A model generated the notes under the pieces. That model was not told the origin of the DNA and did not search any database. It saw only the letters and a list, made by a program, of their open reading frames with translations. This document shows positions 62,553 through 64,000 of a DNA stretch of 64,000 nucleotides, in pieces. Origin of the DNA: Pantoea sp. Ap-967 (GTDB taxonomy: Bacteria > Pseudomonadota > Gammaproteobacteria > Pseudomonadales > Pseudomonadaceae). The stretch lies in assembly GCF_011752565.1 (NCBI RefSeq), contig NZ_VWXK01000024.1, positions 1-64,000 of the forward strand, in the 5' to 3' direction. The position numbers and the translations under genes were made by a program. Positions within the stretch are counted from its first letter, which is position 1; every line of letters begins with the position of its first letter.

Positions 62553-63449
62553 TCACGAATGCAAGCTTCTTGCAGCTGCGGCTTTGATAGCCCTTGTGAT
62601 GGCTAAAAGGGTGTCTGAGCGCACTGCAGCATGCTGCCAGTAAATTGGTTCATCAACATGCATACCAGGTGCTATCTCTGCGATTTTTTTGGCGTTTGAA
62701 GATGCTTCAAACAGTCCTTCTGCGACTACGCACCAACCCAAATCGCGTTCAGCCGCCTCCACAAGGCCAGTAACAGAGGGAAGATAGTGCACTGGAGGGC
62801 TGACTTCGGTTGAGCTGAGTGAGCGTATGAACGATGAATGAAGTATGTCTTTGCGGTTGTAAGCAATGACTGGTGCTATTGCCAGGCTCTCAGCGGTAAC
62901 ACCCTCACCAAAGAAGCGTCGGATGAATATTGGCGAAGCAATCGCGTGATATCGCATGGATCCCAAGAAGTGAACCTGACAACCTTGTAGGGCTTCAGCT
63001 TCTGAGGTGACAACACCCATGACTGCGCCATTTTTCAAGAACTCCAGTGTATGGCCTTGGTCATCTCGTTGTATGTCAAAGAGATAACCATGCTCTTGGT
63101 GGATGGCAGCCAGGGCGGAAACGAGCCAGGTGCACAGCGAGTCATCGTTCACTGCAATGGGTATCGAGCTTGCAAATGCTGAGGTGCTGGATCCTGGAAG
63201 GAAATCAGCCAAGGCCTCGGTTTCAAGAACCTGCATGGGGCGTACTCGGCGGAGAAGCCGCTCGCCTGCAGGAGTGGGGCGGCAGGGTGTCTCGCGTACG
63301 ATGAGCACCTGGCCTAGCCTGTCTTCAAGGGCCTTGATGCGTTGAGATATCGCTGAGGGCGTTACAAACAGGCGATGGGCGGCTTTTTCAAAGCTTGCCT
63401 CCTCCAAGACTGCAATGAACGCTGAGATTTGGGGATGTACAAGGTTCAT
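62553..63449 (-). CDS. ArgP/LysG-type LysR regulator 2
   Basis: The product has 298 residues. TPSAISQRIKALEDRLGQVL and PCRPTPAGERLLRRV match the ArgP subgroup, and the whole chain parallels the gene at 44059-44958. ATG 63449 gives MNLVHPQISAF; a GTG nine bases upstream is possible. It is convergent with the DapA-family gene. Lys/Arg-type effectors are inferred. Confidence 0.87.
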   Translation of the reverse strand: MNLVHPQISAFIAVLEEASFEKAAHRLFVTPSAISQRIKALEDRLGQVLIVRETPCRPTPAGERLLRRVRPMQVLETEALADFLPGSSTSAFASSIPIAVNDDSLCTWLVSALAAIHQEHGYLFDIQRDDQGHTLEFLKNGAVMGVVTSEAEALQGCQVHFLGSMRYHAIASPIFIRRFFGEGVTAESLAIAPVIAYNRKDILHSSFIRSLSSTEVSPPVHYLPSVTGLVEAAERDLGWCVVAEGLFEASSNAKKIAEIAPGMHVDEPIYWQHAAVRSDTLLAITRAIKAAAARSLHS

Positions 63450-63708
63450 GCTGACCACCTGAATTAGCTTGACTTAACCTAGGTTAGATTTTATAGCTTT
63501 TCTAAAGTTTTGCCATTGAGTAGCCTGGGCTCTACCAAATAGGTACTGAGCTACAGGCAAAATCTCTACACCAGCAACAGGTAATCTTATGAAACTCAAA
63601 GTACAAAGCTTCTGGAAAATGCTTATGGTTTGCTCCGTTGCATGGGGGCAGTATAATAAAAGGAATTTGAGGTGTCGCTGATTTGGCGATCACCGAGTAG
63701 ATAAAAGG

Positions 63709-63727
63709 CTGCACGTCTTCTGTGCAG
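63709..63727. terminator. Bidirectional terminator
   Basis: CTGCAC-GTCTTCT-GTGCAG, with ATAAAAGG before and TCTTCTTTGTTT after, 11 bases beyond the end of the partial AsnC gene on the minus strand. Confidence 0.8.
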
Positions 63728-63737
63728 TCTTCTTTGT

Positions 63738-64000
63738 TTAAAGGCCCGGGAGTGAGCTTTTTATTACAGATAGCTCTGGATGTGCGATAAGCTTGTCAAT
63801 GTGAAGCTCGCTGTTGTTCATCCATGTTTCAGTAAGTACCCGATAATGCTCCATGTCACGACAGCGCATTCTGATGCTGTAATCGTAGTGTCCGCTGATC
63901 AGCTGGCAGTCATAAACCTCAGGGCATTTCTTGATGGTTGATTCGAACGCTTGTTGAGCAGAGCGCCCACTCTGATTTGAAAGGGCCGCGAGAACAAGCA
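63738..64000 (-). CDS. Lrp/AsnC-family regulator 3, C-terminal part (runs off the window)
   Basis: Eighty-seven codons are visible on the minus strand, ending TAA at 63738. AFESTIKKCPEVYDCQLISG and HYDYSIRMRCRDMEHY form a RAM/AsnC effector domain with the GxxDY ligand loop (SGHYDY). The HTH would lie beyond position 64000. It is more distant from regulators 1 and 2 than they are from each other. It is a third AsnC-type protein in 18 kb. Confidence 0.85.
   Translation of the reverse strand, partial: LVLAALSNQSGRSAQQAFESTIKKCPEVYDCQLISGHYDYSIRMRCRDMEHYRVLTETWMNNSELHIDKLIAHPELSVIKSSLPGL

Overview
The window reads as a Pseudomonas chromosome of the P. putida group. The first 5.5 kb has high-GC codon use and two typical P. 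putida-type REP pairs (267-347 and 3141-3229), and many proteins resemble Pseudomonas families. From about 5.5 kb to the right edge the sequence looks accessory: base composition shifts from gene to gene, there are broken genes, defence genes and catabolic cassettes. No integrase, transposase, tRNA gene or CRISPR array is visible.

Layout. (1) 0.5-5.5 kb, core-like: two PepSY proteins, an OmpR-type regulator and its sensor kinase (arrangement like BqsRS/CarRS), an HPP/CBS membrane protein and a LysR regulator. (2) 6-24 kb, a defence-rich island: a DUF6119/TIGR04141-type protein facing a restriction-nuclease/STAND NTPase, a yddG-like fragment, a Septu-like ATPase plus HNH pair with a very long ATPase N-terminus, two related XRE regulators around a metallophosphoesterase and small unknown genes, a papain-like Cys-His-Asp protein and a SIR2-domain protein. 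(3) 23.5-30 kb: a GntR/UTRA regulator, probably starting at AUU, diverges from an AprAB-like flavoprotein/ferredoxin pair followed by a sulfonate-type ABC importer and a LysR regulator. (4) 30-45.6 kb: an orphan, mosaic class Ia nrdB opposite a DUF1289 gene with NrdR-like boxes between them, a class II aldolase, an MHS symporter, a basic/polar amino-acid ABC importer, an amino-acid chemoreceptor, a LysR/DoxX pair, a periplasmic broad-specificity amino-acid racemase, a frameshifted paiB, an ArgP-like regulator and a DinB protein. (5) 45.8-54.1 kb: a cluster that best fits catabolism and detoxification of the plant arginine analogue L-canavanine. It holds an AsnC regulator, homoserine dehydrogenase, aldehyde dehydrogenase, RidA, amino-acid permease, PLP gamma-lyase, XRE-cupin regulator, a B3/4 editing protein (CtdA-like) and a guanidinium exporter under a guanidine-II (mini-ykkC) riboswitch. 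(6) 54.3-64 kb: a second amino-acid cluster with a divergent threonine-synthase-like enzyme, an AsnC regulator, an APC permease, a lactate-permease-family carrier, a GST, a DMT exporter, a DapA-family enzyme, a second ArgP-like regulator and a third, partial AsnC regulator.

How the parts connect. In section 5 canavanine would be cleaved to homoserine and hydroxyguanidine. Homoserine would be oxidised through aspartate semialdehyde to aspartate, mischarged canavanyl-tRNA would be edited, and guanidine-type products would be sensed by RNA and exported. A 13-bp dyad of the form GAGCA-WWW-TGCTC, usually in pairs 19-21 bp apart, occurs upstream of genes at 31.6, 34.8, 54.2, 57.9 and 61.3 kb and singly at 46.3 kb. 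It has the 5-3-5 layout known for Lrp/AsnC regulators and suggests that sections 4 to 6 form one locally encoded regulon. Functional names come from motifs and context read by eye; no database search was run.
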